Origin: Lachnospiraceae bacterium | Lineage (GTDB): Bacteria; Bacillota; Clostridia; Lachnospirales; Lachnospiraceae | DNA: 64,000 bases | NCBI GenBank assembly: GCA_900759665.1 | Contig: CAAEWE010000057.1 | Location: forward strand, 1 to 64,000 | Reading direction: 5' to 3' | Part shown: positions 1 to 6,611 of the stretch, in pieces | Position numbering within the stretch: the stretch's first letter is position 1 | How the letters are laid out: every line of letters begins with the position of its first letter | Position numbers and translations under genes: made by a program | Notes under the pieces: model-generated | What the model saw: only the letters and a program-made list of their open reading frames with translations | Databases searched by the model: none | What the model was told of the DNA's origin: nothing

Positions 1-581
1 TCTGAAACATTCTGAAAGTTTTTGCTGATTTTGGTTCTAATATCAGTAGTTGCATATTGATACATTTTGGAAATCTGCCCAAATGTTAAAGCATTAGTTG
101 CAACCCACAACGGTACATTGTGATATGTATTGACGAAATGCTCAATATAGGCATACTTGCTAGGTACAGCAATGACTTTTTGTAATGAATGAGTCAGGCG
201 GAGCAGTTCACGATGGTTCTTTCTGGTGTGATTATAATTCGCTATATCAAGATACATGGACTGCTGTTCACCATATTTTTCACAGAAGTGATAGGAAAAC
301 ATAGATTTTATATGGCGTTCTACATGAAGAATGTATTTCAGAAATAAAGTGCGTAGCTCTTCATCAAAGTAGTAGAAAGAAACTAATTCATCAAAAGTAA
401 CACCATAAATATATTTATTTGACGGAGCATGTTTGAAAAGAGATTTGTATCCACCTATTAGAGAATAGTAGCTGAGTTCTTCCAGTTTTTTAGTAGCATA
501 TTCGTGATTAGGAATAGCAAGTTGTTTGTCATATTCAAGAATATGTAGTTGCTGCTCATAGGTAAGAAAATTTTTTGCCAT
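1..581 (-). CDS. Abi_2 / AbiF-type HEPN abortive-infection protein, 3' end cut by the window edge
   Basis: The gene reads leftward from ATG at 581 (SD AGGAAA just upstream) and stays open for 193 codons to the left edge, so the C-terminus is missing. The visible part matches the Abi_2 family (AbiD/AbiF): YYSLIGGYKSLF at 38-49, FDEELRTLFLKYIL at 72-85, VERHIKSMFSYHF at 87-99, and VPLWVATNALTFGQISKMY at 156-174. This is the AbiF-like clade pattern. The family has a HEPN fold and is implicated in phage abortive infection or as an RNase toxin. Its C-terminal catalytic Rx4-6H motif would lie outside the window and cannot be checked. A promoter and a structured RNA lie directly upstream on the same strand. 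The neighbourhood is AT-rich with mobile remnants, as expected for a defence gene. Family assignment is confident; activity is inferred. Confidence 0.85.
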   Translation of the reverse strand, partial: MAKNFLTYEQQLHILEYDKQLAIPNHEYATKKLEELSYYSLIGGYKSLFKHAPSNKYIYGVTFDELVSFYYFDEELRTLFLKYILHVERHIKSMFSYHFCEKYGEQQSMYLDIANYNHTRKNHRELLRLTHSLQKVIAVPSKYAYIEHFVNTYHNVPLWVATNALTFGQISKMYQYATTDIRTKISKNFQNVS

Positions 582-608
582 ATAGTATTTCCTTTCCAAA
601 ACAGACAT

Positions 609-678
609 AAAAAAGTGGAGCCCACGCATGGAACTCCACCGGCTACGGGCATCACAAGTTTCCGCAGCACAACCACTA
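609..678 (-). ncRNA. Structured leader RNA upstream of abiF-like gene (candidate abiF RNA / antitoxin RNA)
   Basis: About 70 nt between the promoter (684-712) and the abiF-like ATG (581), transcribed leftward. Two stems can be drawn by eye. The first is GCTGCGG (668-662) pairing with CCGTAGC (648-642), seven pairs with one G-U, closing a 13-nt loop. The second is GTGGAG...CTCCAC (639-615), with extra CCA/TGG pairs, followed by six T (614-609), which is an intrinsic terminator. The RNA is therefore probably a discrete short transcript, with read-through giving the protein mRNA. A conserved RNA motif upstream of abiF genes is known, and AbiF has been described as a toxin held by an RNA antitoxin. 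Assignment to that motif is by position and architecture, not by a covariance-model match. Confidence 0.7.
615..639 (-). terminator. Intrinsic terminator between ncRNA and abiF-like gene
   Basis: Hairpin GTGGAG/CTCCAC with inner CCA/TGG pairs, followed by TTTTTT (614-609) on the minus strand. It lies 28 nt before the abiF-like ATG and so would keep RNA in excess over mRNA. Confidence 0.75.
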
Positions 679-683
679 CAAAT

Positions 684-712
684 AATATACCATTGATATC
701 TGGCGATGTCAA
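684..712 (-). promoter_or_regulatory. Sigma-A promoter for the ncRNA-abiF unit
   Basis: On the minus strand TTGACA (712-707), a 17-bp spacer, then TATATT (689-684). Transcription should start near 678, right at the structured RNA. Confidence 0.75.
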
Positions 713-775
713 ACAGTATTTTTGCTAGTGGTATTAATAGTTTATGCGTTTCTATGTGTGATATTCTTGTTTTGT

Positions 776-1053
776 TCATTTATGGCATTCAGCCATTTTT
801 TTATATGCCAGTGTTTTCTCAGGCTTGTGCCATCTGGCATATAGATTATTCATATATCCGTATACAGATTTCAGATAGTCATTCCCGGAAACATAGTTTG
901 CTGCCTCATACAGCACATACCGCAGCCGCTGGCTTTCTCCATTATGTTTTCCGGAATTGTTGCTGACCATGGCACATCCCGTTTCAAAAGAGTTCTGTCA
1001 GGATGCTCATACTCCCAGAAGTCTGGCAATTCCTGTTGTTTTGTATAGTTCAT
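776..1053 (-). pseudogene. Small frameshifted gene fragment, unknown
   Basis: Two overlapping minus-strand frames look like one broken reading frame. Frame one starts at ATG 1053 (MNYTKQQELPDFWEYEHPD...). A second frame is open from about 999 and ends at 776 (QNSFETGCAMVSNN... RLRYVLYEAANYV ... AYKKMAECHK). The switch near 1000 fits a frameshift. The segment G-x-RLRYVLYEAA is faintly like the C-terminal part of IS110-type transposases, but the rest does not follow that family, so I leave the product unnamed. It lies upstream of the abiF-like unit in the same orientation, in AT-rich accessory DNA. It could instead be two short unrelated ORFs. Confidence 0.35.
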
Positions 1054-1198
1054 TTATCTGTAATACCTTCCTTATATACAGCAATCAGGGTTCATCAGAA
1101 GCTTACTTTTTGCAAGAAATCTGATTTTTTCAAAAACACTTCTGCAAAACCACCTCCAAAACTCCTATAAGTGAGGGAGTAAAGAGTGTTGCTATATT

Positions 1199-1349
1199 TT
1201 AGAAAGCTATGATCGAAAGTAAAAATGCAAGTTTAACATACAAAAATATAACAAAGACATTGTTTCTTCTTGCCATAATAAAAACCTCCAAACTGAGTAA
1301 TATTATTTTACATCAGTTTGAAGGTTTACACAAACTTTGGGACACTCCC
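1199..1349 (-). mobile_element. Remnant of an IS256-type element end with truncated transposase start
   Basis: Minus strand from 1349: GGGAGTGTCCCAAAG then TTTGTGTAAA, resembling IS256-family terminal sequence. Next comes an SD (GGAGG) and ATG at 1276 starting MARRNN, after which the frame degenerates to a stop at 1199 (25 codons). The SD is buried in a near-perfect inverted repeat (1282-1296 with 1313-1327, 14 of 15 pairs), a common way to limit transposase expression. No opposite end is visible, so this is at most an element edge. Recognition is from memory of the family end and is uncertain. Confidence 0.35.
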
Positions 1350-1473
1350 TTGTTAAGAGATCATTTTATATAGAAATTTAATTAAATTACTGGGTTAGGC
1401 TCTGTTAGGGGTTCTAACTCATACTTTTTGATGTTAGAAATTCAGATTTAACTTTTCTTTATCGCATAGAACT

Positions 1474-1502
1474 TTGACAGTATTGTTTCATATCGTTATA
1501 AT
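1474..1502 (+). promoter_or_regulatory. Promoter of the LRR lipoprotein gene
   Basis: TTGACA (1474-1479), 17-bp spacer, TATAAT (1497-1502): a full consensus sigma-A promoter 50 bp before the chosen ATG. Confidence 0.75.
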
Positions 1503-1552
1503 AATCGTAGGAGATTATAATTCATTTAGTGAGTATGATTTGGAGGAAAATT

Positions 1553-3370
1553 ATGGTGACTTTGAAACGAAGAATTATACTTTTTAATATTTTAACTTTT
1601 TTTACAACAATGGTTATTGTTGTGGGGCTGACTGCCTGCTCTGGAAAAGCAATTAATACCACGGATTTGGACAGCAGTAAGCCAGACACCGTGGAAAACG
1701 GGCAGGATTATGCAAAGGAAATGCAGGAAGTTCAGGGATCCAATACTCCCACTGCCTATACTTCGATGTTCGATACAGAGGAGGCACAAGTCGTTTCGGG
1801 AAAGTGTGGTAAAGATGCCGTTTGGACCTATGATGCAGACAATGAGCTGTTACAGATTACAGGCACGGGCGTTGTGGATCAAAGAATAAAGAAATCTGAG
1901 GAATATGTGTCAGAATATGGATTAAAAAAACGGTATAGGGTGAAAGAAATTCGGGTTGGAGAGGGGATTACGGCTTTGGATGGCGGTCCGCTGTTTTTGA
2001 ATGTTCGTAAAGCGAAGGGAGCAGAGGAGATTAAGCTTTCCTTGCCGGATTCGTTAGAAAAGATCGGTGCAGATACCTTTGATCCTGGACAAAATGATGC
2101 CATATATATTCGTCATATTCATCTGCCAAATAAGGTGCGCTATATAGAGGGGGGTGCCTTCTGGGGGCTTGGGGATGAGGCAGAACTACAAAATTCTTTT
2201 AGGGAAGATGTGAAATCAATTTCTCAAAAATATAAAGAGAAACTGAAAATAACGATTGATAGTAAAAATCCATACTATACTATTAAGGATGGCGTGCTTT
2301 TTACAAAGGATATAAAGACGCTTGTGTATTATCCGTCAGAAAAGACAGATAAGGTCTATCGCATTCCAAAGTCTGTTATCCGTATTAAGCCACTTGCCTT
2401 TGCGAGAAATTCCTTTTTAAAGGAGGTTATATTGCCAGATGGTCTTAAAGAGATAGGGGCAGGTGCTTTCTTTAATAATCATCGGCTAGCTAAAATTAAT
2501 TTGGAACAGGCGAAAAAGTTAAAAAGAATTCAAGATTTTGATGGAGTGAAATATAAAATAAGCCTTGGTTGTTGGACGGGAGCACCTGTGGGGGTGGGGA
2601 TGGAAGTACTGGAAGAAAGTGATGAAAGATATCATGTTCTGGCAGAATATAGGAAAGATTTTTATGGCAGTACGAAGGTTCGCAAAGATTATTATTTTCT
2701 GGGGACATTTGCAGGAACAAACCTAAAATCAATCCAATTTCCTGAACGTTTGAAATATGTTGCATATAATACTTTTAAAAATTGTTTACGCCTAAAAAAG
2801 ATTTCTTTTGGTGAATCTTATGCCGGAGAGGTTAATCCGGATCGACTTTGTGATAAGAAGGGCTTCTCTCTGCCTATGTGGTCGGCAATGGAAATTCAGG
2901 TGTCGGAGAGTAATAAGCATTATAAGGTTAGGAATCACATTCTTTACAGCAAGGATGGAAGGACAGTGTATAAGGCTTTGAAATCATATCAGGACGCCAC
3001 ACTGGTTTTGGATAAGAATGTTCAGAAAATTGCAAGGGAGGCATTTTCCGGGAACATTGCAAAAAAACTGCGAAAAGTGGTGGTTTTAGGCAGTTTAAAA
3101 CAAATATCCCGTGAAGCCTTTGCGCTCGGAGGTATCAAAAGCTTTGAAGTGTATGGTAATGTGGATACGATTGACGTTGAGGCATTTTACTGCTGCTGGG
3201 AATTGCAAAAGTTTATTTGTCATGGAACGGTTAAGAACATTGGCGCACAGGCATTTTATTATGCAACAAATTTGAGGAATCTTTCTCTTGGTAAGAACAT
3301 CGCATCTATAGGAGCAGGGGCTTTTGATGGATGTGGTGGGATTAAAAAGCCTCATGTTATGAAAAATTGA
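1553..3370 (+). CDS. Lipoprotein with BspA-type leucine-rich repeats (LRR_5)
   Basis: 605 aa from ATG 1553, which has TGGAGGA 5-10 nt upstream; an in-frame ATG at 1529 lacks an SD. The N-terminus has KRR, a hydrophobic stretch and lipobox LTAC with Cys29, so it is an exported lipoprotein. From about residue 100 to the end it carries spaced BspA-type LRRs: LPDSLEKIGADTF, LPNKVRYIEGGAFW, IPKSVIRIKPLAF, LPDGLKEIGAGAFFN, FPERLKYVAYNTFKN, and four near-contiguous C-terminal copies ending IASIGAGAFDGC. This repeat family is typically surface-exposed and mediates binding in gut and oral bacteria; the ligand here is unknown. It stands alone behind its own promoter in the AT-rich accessory region, with fragmentary genes downstream. 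Confidence 0.85.
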   Translation: MVTLKRRIILFNILTFFTTMVIVVGLTACSGKAINTTDLDSSKPDTVENGQDYAKEMQEVQGSNTPTAYTSMFDTEEAQVVSGKCGKDAVWTYDADNELLQITGTGVVDQRIKKSEEYVSEYGLKKRYRVKEIRVGEGITALDGGPLFLNVRKAKGAEEIKLSLPDSLEKIGADTFDPGQNDAIYIRHIHLPNKVRYIEGGAFWGLGDEAELQNSFREDVKSISQKYKEKLKITIDSKNPYYTIKDGVLFTKDIKTLVYYPSEKTDKVYRIPKSVIRIKPLAFARNSFLKEVILPDGLKEIGAGAFFNNHRLAKINLEQAKKLKRIQDFDGVKYKISLGCWTGAPVGVGMEVLEESDERYHVLAEYRKDFYGSTKVRKDYYFLGTFAGTNLKSIQFPERLKYVAYNTFKNCLRLKKISFGESYAGEVNPDRLCDKKGFSLPMWSAMEIQVSESNKHYKVRNHILYSKDGRTVYKALKSYQDATLVLDKNVQKIAREAFSGNIAKKLRKVVVLGSLKQISREAFALGGIKSFEVYGNVDTIDVEAFYCCWELQKFICHGTVKNIGAQAFYYATNLRNLSLGKNIASIGAGAFDGCGGIKKPHVMKN

Positions 3371-3444
3371 AACTGGTTATAGAAATGAAATCATATATAA
3401 GGCTAATCGTAACGTGGTTCGTATGTTGCTTAAAACTCTTGCAT

Positions 3445-3612
3445 ATGGCAGATGACAGAGAGATTCTTCAGGACGCAGGGAATATCACCGCAGAAATTGC
3501 CAAGGCAAAAGCTGAAACTGAATTTGAGAAGTATCGTGTTGTTCAGAATAGACTATTTATGTCTGACTTTGATAAATATATGCTGGAATTAGAGGAAAAC
3601 ACAAAGAAATAG
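3445..3612 (+). pseudogene. C-terminal fragment of a RhuM-family protein
   Basis: Only the last 55 residues remain, from MADDREILQDAG to FMSDFDKYMLELEENTKK. DREILQDAG-x(n)-EFEKYRVVQNRLFMSDFDKYMLELEE is the conserved tail of Virulence_RhuM proteins, which are normally over 300 aa. The frame upstream of 3445 does not look like RhuM. A different frame over 3372-3455 encodes an unrelated-looking peptide ending LLKTLAYGR-stop, so this is a recombination junction. The fragment ends at TAG 3610-3612 and is followed immediately, in the same frame, by a GNAT fragment. Confidence 0.6.
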
Positions 3613-3888
3613 TGTCCTGATTTTAGGGTTGAAGCAGTTTTAACGCCCTATGCCCTTGCTGTAAATCAGGAGCTGCAAGGGAAAGGCATCGGTAAGGTTG
3701 TGGTAGAAAATATATTGAACCTTGCAAGGGCAGAACACAAAAAAGCTGTACGCCTGGATGTCCTTGGTGCCTGCAAGCCGGCAGAACGACTTTATATAAG
3801 CTGCGGATTCAAATTTGTAGAAGCCAAAGAAATGTATTACGAAGACACCGGATGGACAGAGTTCAAAATGTTTGAGCTGAACTTATAA
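3613..3888 (+). pseudogene. C-terminal half of a GNAT-family N-acetyltransferase
   Basis: The open frame after the RhuM stop reads PYALAVNQELQGKGIGKVVV, which contains the acetyl-CoA pyrophosphate-binding motif Q-G-K-G-I-G. It continues with AVRLDVLGACKPAERLYISC and GFKFVEAKEMYYEDTGW, the usual GNAT motif-B region and C-terminus. The N-terminal half of the domain is absent. The first ATG (3700) would start after the CoA loop, so a functional enzyme is unlikely. This is a remnant left by rearrangement. Confidence 0.65.
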
Positions 3889-3954
3889 ACTCAAACTTTG
3901 GAGGATGAATATTTTGCCTGAAGAGAAAAAATATCGTTGAGAGAGGAGAATTAT

Positions 3955-4521
3955 ATGAGCCATACAGAAAATATAACCAAATTGGAGCAGTTTATTAAAA
4001 TGATGACAGGTCACTTTGATAATCGGGAACAGTTTCAAAAAATGAAGGAAGTAGGAGAGATATATCCGTATGCGGAGCATGTTAATACACCGTGTAACAA
4101 TAAAATACAGGATCTTCCGGCAGATTTTTCCGGCATATTCATTGTGGAAGAAAGTTATTATCAAAGCCAAGGAAAACGTCATTCTTCGCCACATTTGTTT
4201 TTGTTGACAGAGCAGGATGATGGGATTATGCTTTCTTCCTATGAAATTCCGGAAGGAGAGGATAAAAATACATTTTCTTACAAAACAATGAAAAATGTGA
4301 AATATAGTACATTGAAAAAGTCAGAAAAATTTACTCCGGCTTTGTATCACGAAAAGGATGGTGCGTGGGAAGGAGGCAGCGTAAGCCAGTTTTCGCCGGT
4401 AATGATATTTCGGTTATGGGAGAAATTTTCTGATACATGTCTGGAAGTATCGGAGAGTATGGAAGTGAATGGAAAACGTACATTTGGATATGATGCTCCT
4501 ATTATTTATAAAAGGGTATAA
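3955..4521 (+). CDS. CpcT/CpeT-like protein of unknown role
   Basis: 188 aa from ATG 3955, with GAGAGGAG 6-15 nt upstream; a TTG at 3937 has no SD. It has no signal peptide. The pattern ...LEQFIKMMTGHFDNREQF near the N-terminus, FIVEESYYQS in the middle, and a beta-rich remainder ending GYDAPIIYKRV resembles the CpcT/CpeT fold, known as chromophore lyases of cyanobacterial phycobiliproteins. This organism should have no phycobiliproteins, so any ligand must differ. Homologs of this type occur in non-photosynthetic bacteria without known function. The fold guess is by eye; a plain hypothetical protein is the alternative. Confidence 0.45.
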   Translation: MSHTENITKLEQFIKMMTGHFDNREQFQKMKEVGEIYPYAEHVNTPCNNKIQDLPADFSGIFIVEESYYQSQGKRHSSPHLFLLTEQDDGIMLSSYEIPEGEDKNTFSYKTMKNVKYSTLKKSEKFTPALYHEKDGAWEGGSVSQFSPVMIFRLWEKFSDTCLEVSESMEVNGKRTFGYDAPIIYKRV

Positions 4522-4711
4522 AATCTAAACAGCGGAGTATGCAATATCGTGAATGCACCGATCATGATCTGATTTATAGCATAAGTATATAAATCTACAG
4601 TATTTTCCGGAATGTAACTCTGAATTGCGGATTTGCAAGGTACCGATGGTGAAGGATCGAGAGATAAAGATATACTGTAATTACACGGAAAAACAGAAAG
4701 CAAAATACTTT

Positions 4712-4768
4712 TCAAAAAAGCAAAGCACTTTTAAGACGGGCAGGTTATGCCGCCTTAAATTGTGCTTA
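4712..4768 (-). terminator. Terminator of bioB
   Basis: Long imperfect hairpin reading leftward (AAGCACAATTTAAGGCGGCA pairing with 4743-4724), then GCTTTTTTG at 4722-4712. It lies just past the bioB stop. Confidence 0.55.
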
Positions 4769-4781
4769 CTTGAATTTGTAA

Positions 4782-5753
4782 CTATGCAGATTCAATCTCA
4801 TAGGTAAATCCGGCATCGGTGATCGTTTTGAGGGTGCCGTCAATGCTCTGGCCGCCTTCTGTCAGATACCCGGAAGCAAAAATGGAGTCTACCACGCTTA
4901 AAAGCTTCTTTTCCTGTCCCTTGAAATAAACCTCTCTTCCGGCAGCACAGCGGATATCTGTCTTTGGAACCAGAAGTCTGGCAAGGCAGAGTACCTTCAG
5001 ACAATATTCTGTGGTCAGTCCGGAGGTGTCGGCATCTCCCAGTGGAGTGCCCTTGATCGGCAGCAGGAAATTGATCGGAAGTGCCTCCGGCTGGATCTCC
5101 CGCAGCTCCAGAAGCATATCCACGATATCTTCCTTACTTTCGCCCATACCCACAATACCACCGCTGCAGATCTCAAAGCCGAGTCTCTGAAGCATATGGA
5201 TATTTTCCACACGCTGCTCGAAGGTATGAGTCGTACAGATATTATGGTAGAAGGAACGGCTGCTGTTCAGATTATGGTTAATACGGTCAAGACCGGCATC
5301 TTTAAGCATCTTTGCCTGCTTTTCTGTCAGAAATCCGATGGAGCAGCAAAGGTGTGTTCCGTTTTCTTTCATTTTGCGGATGCGGCGGGCTAATTCTTCG
5401 ATTTCCTGATCGGTAAATTTCATACCGCTTAAGCCGATGCAATGTCTGGACAAATGATGCTCATTGACAAAGTCATTATTGTGATATAACTTATCCTCAT
5501 CGACCCATTTATATTTATCAATATCTGCTTTGGAACGGCAGGACTGGGCGCAGTAAGCGCAATCCTGTGAACAGTTTCCGCTTCGTGCATTAGTCAGAAT
5601 ATGGATGCTGACGCGTTTTCCTTTGTATTTGTGACGTAAAGCGGAAGCCCGGTCGAGCAATTCCTGAAGCTGATCATCCGGTGTGTTTAAAATGGCAATG
5701 GCATCCTCTCTGGTAAGAACAGGGTCTGCCTCTTTATCATATGTTGTGTTCAT
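4782..5753 (-). CDS. bioB: Biotin synthase
   Basis: 323 aa from ATG 5753 (SD GGAGG, spacing about 6); an upstream in-frame start at 5813 would overlap the promoter. A radical-SAM enzyme inserting sulfur into dethiobiotin in the last step of biotin synthesis. The SAM-cluster motif is C61-x3-C65-x2-C68 (NCSQDCAYC). Further conserved blocks are LCCSIGF, FEICSGGIVGMGES and DIRCAAGRE, holding the auxiliary [2Fe-2S] Cys and Arg ligands. Length is normal. No bioA, bioD or bioF is nearby, so the precursor comes from genes elsewhere or from scavenged dethiobiotin. A BirA-like operator overlaps the -35 box, pointing to biotin repression. Confidence 0.95.
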   Translation of the reverse strand: MNTTYDKEADPVLTREDAIAILNTPDDQLQELLDRASALRHKYKGKRVSIHILTNARSGNCSQDCAYCAQSCRSKADIDKYKWVDEDKLYHNNDFVNEHHLSRHCIGLSGMKFTDQEIEELARRIRKMKENGTHLCCSIGFLTEKQAKMLKDAGLDRINHNLNSSRSFYHNICTTHTFEQRVENIHMLQRLGFEICSGGIVGMGESKEDIVDMLLELREIQPEALPINFLLPIKGTPLGDADTSGLTTEYCLKVLCLARLLVPKTDIRCAAGREVYFKGQEKKLLSVVDSIFASGYLTEGGQSIDGTLKTITDAGFTYEIESA

Positions 5754-5799
5754 AAGTATCCTCCATTCGCATAAAAACATAATAATTTGCACGCTTTTT

Positions 5800-5853
5800 A
5801 CTGTAACACACAAAAAAGAAAATTGTCAACCGAAATAACAAAATGGTTGACGA
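5800..5853 (-). promoter_or_regulatory. bioB promoter with BirA-like operator
   Basis: Minus strand: TTGACA (5829-5824), 18-bp spacer, TACAGT (5805-5800). Across the -35 lies an inverted repeat TTGTCAACC-13 bp-GGTTGACGA (5823-5853), close to the Firmicute BirA box TTGTTAACC-N14/15-GGTTAACAA. Overlap with the -35 box suits repression by biotinoyl-AMP-loaded BirA. Confidence 0.7.
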
Positions 5854-5932
5854 AAGAAAAAAATATTAAATATCCGTTATGTGATCTATTAGCATTTTTT
5901 AGGTAATTTTATTATTATTTCATTTTCACGCA

Positions 5933-5961
5933 TTGCACAACCCTTCTCGTTGTGTTACAAT
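5933..5961 (+). promoter_or_regulatory. Promoter of the HTH-arsC-like pair
   Basis: TTGCAC (5933-5938), 17-bp spacer, TACAAT (5956-5961), 30 bp before ATG 5991. Confidence 0.65.
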
Positions 5962-5990
5962 AAAGAAAACGCAGTGCGAGGAGGATGATT

Positions 5991-6191
5991 ATGGACACAG
6001 CGAAAGTGATCAGAGAGTTGAGAGAAGGGACCGGGATGTCGCGGAGGAAGTTTTCTGAGCATACCGGTATTCCTGTGCGTACACTGGAGGACTGGGAGGC
6101 AGCCAGACGTACTCCGCCGGAGTATATTCCGAGACTGATCGGTTATCAGTTAAAATACGAGGCATTGATCGCGGAAAGGGAGGACAGGTGA
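5991..6191 (+). CDS. Small HTH (XRE-like) DNA-binding protein
   Basis: 66 aa from ATG 5991, preceded by GAGGAGG with about 5 nt spacing. The sequence VIRELREGTGMSRRKFSEHT followed by GIPVRTLEDWEAARRTPPEY is a complete helix-turn-helix, with the recognition helix around PVRTLEDWEAA. There is no other domain. The tail LKYEALIAERE is helical and could dimerise. It lies 1 nt before the ArsC-like gene and is surely co-transcribed. The target is unknown. Proteins of this form are frequent in Clostridia as stand-alone regulators. Confidence 0.8.
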   Translation: MDTAKVIRELREGTGMSRRKFSEHTGIPVRTLEDWEAARRTPPEYIPRLIGYQLKYEALIAEREDR

Positions 6192-6192
6192 T

Positions 6193-6543
6193 ATGCTGTT
6201 TATTTGTTACCCGAAATGTTCAACATGTCAGAAGGCTAAAAAATGGCTTGACGAGCATAATATAAAGTATACAGAACGCCATATAGCAGAGGAGAATCCC
6301 TCCTATGATGAATTGAAAAAGTGGCATGAGACAAGTGGGCTTCCTCTGAAAAGATTTTTTAATACCAGTGGATCAGTTTACAGAGAGCTGCAGCTCAGGG
6401 ACAGGCTGGCTGTGATGAGTGAAGAGGAGCAGCTTCAGCTTCTGTCAGAAAATGGCATGCTTGTAAAGCGTCCCATGATAGTGAAGGATGATACAGTACT
6501 TGTGGGATTTAAGGAAGCAGAATGGACAGAGAAGCTGATATAG
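6193..6543 (+). CDS. ArsC/Spx-family thioredoxin-fold protein (arsenate reductase-like)
   Basis: 116 aa. The N-terminus is ICYPKCSTCQKAKKWLDEH, with redox Cys9 and Cys12 in a C-S-T-C motif. ERHIAEENPSYDELKKW and LPLKRFFNTSG follow, then LVKRPMIVKDDTVLVGF, the standard ArsC/YffB layout. The CxxC pair resembles Spx/MgsR-type proteins. The RPI/RPM motif suggests either arsenate reductase or a YffB-like glutathione/thiol protein; no arsenic-resistance gene is nearby. It is co-transcribed with the small HTH gene 1 nt upstream, so a redox-linked role is possible. Substrate not assignable. Confidence 0.8.
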   Translation: MLFICYPKCSTCQKAKKWLDEHNIKYTERHIAEENPSYDELKKWHETSGLPLKRFFNTSGSVYRELQLRDRLAVMSEEEQLQLLSENGMLVKRPMIVKDDTVLVGFKEAEWTEKLI

Positions 6544-6611
6544 AGGGGGAAAATATCTGCAGTATCACAGAATATTTTGCTGAGAGAAAATAAACGAAGG
6601 GAGATTCGATC

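Larger units (their letters stand above)
1054..1552. other. Gene-poor interval
   Basis: AT-rich interval of about 500 bp. It holds the probable IS256-type remnant (1199-1349) and the lipoprotein promoter (1474-1502). Nothing else is identifiable in it. Confidence 0.5.

Noticed and set aside
458..712. 84-residue minus-strand frame starting in the abiF promoter
   Set aside because: It runs through the structured RNA and the abiF start in another frame, has no SD and includes the terminator; the ncRNA reading is better supported.
4625..4807. 60-residue plus-strand frame before bioB
   Set aside because: Lies over the bioB terminator hairpin and stop, no SD, no family-like pattern.
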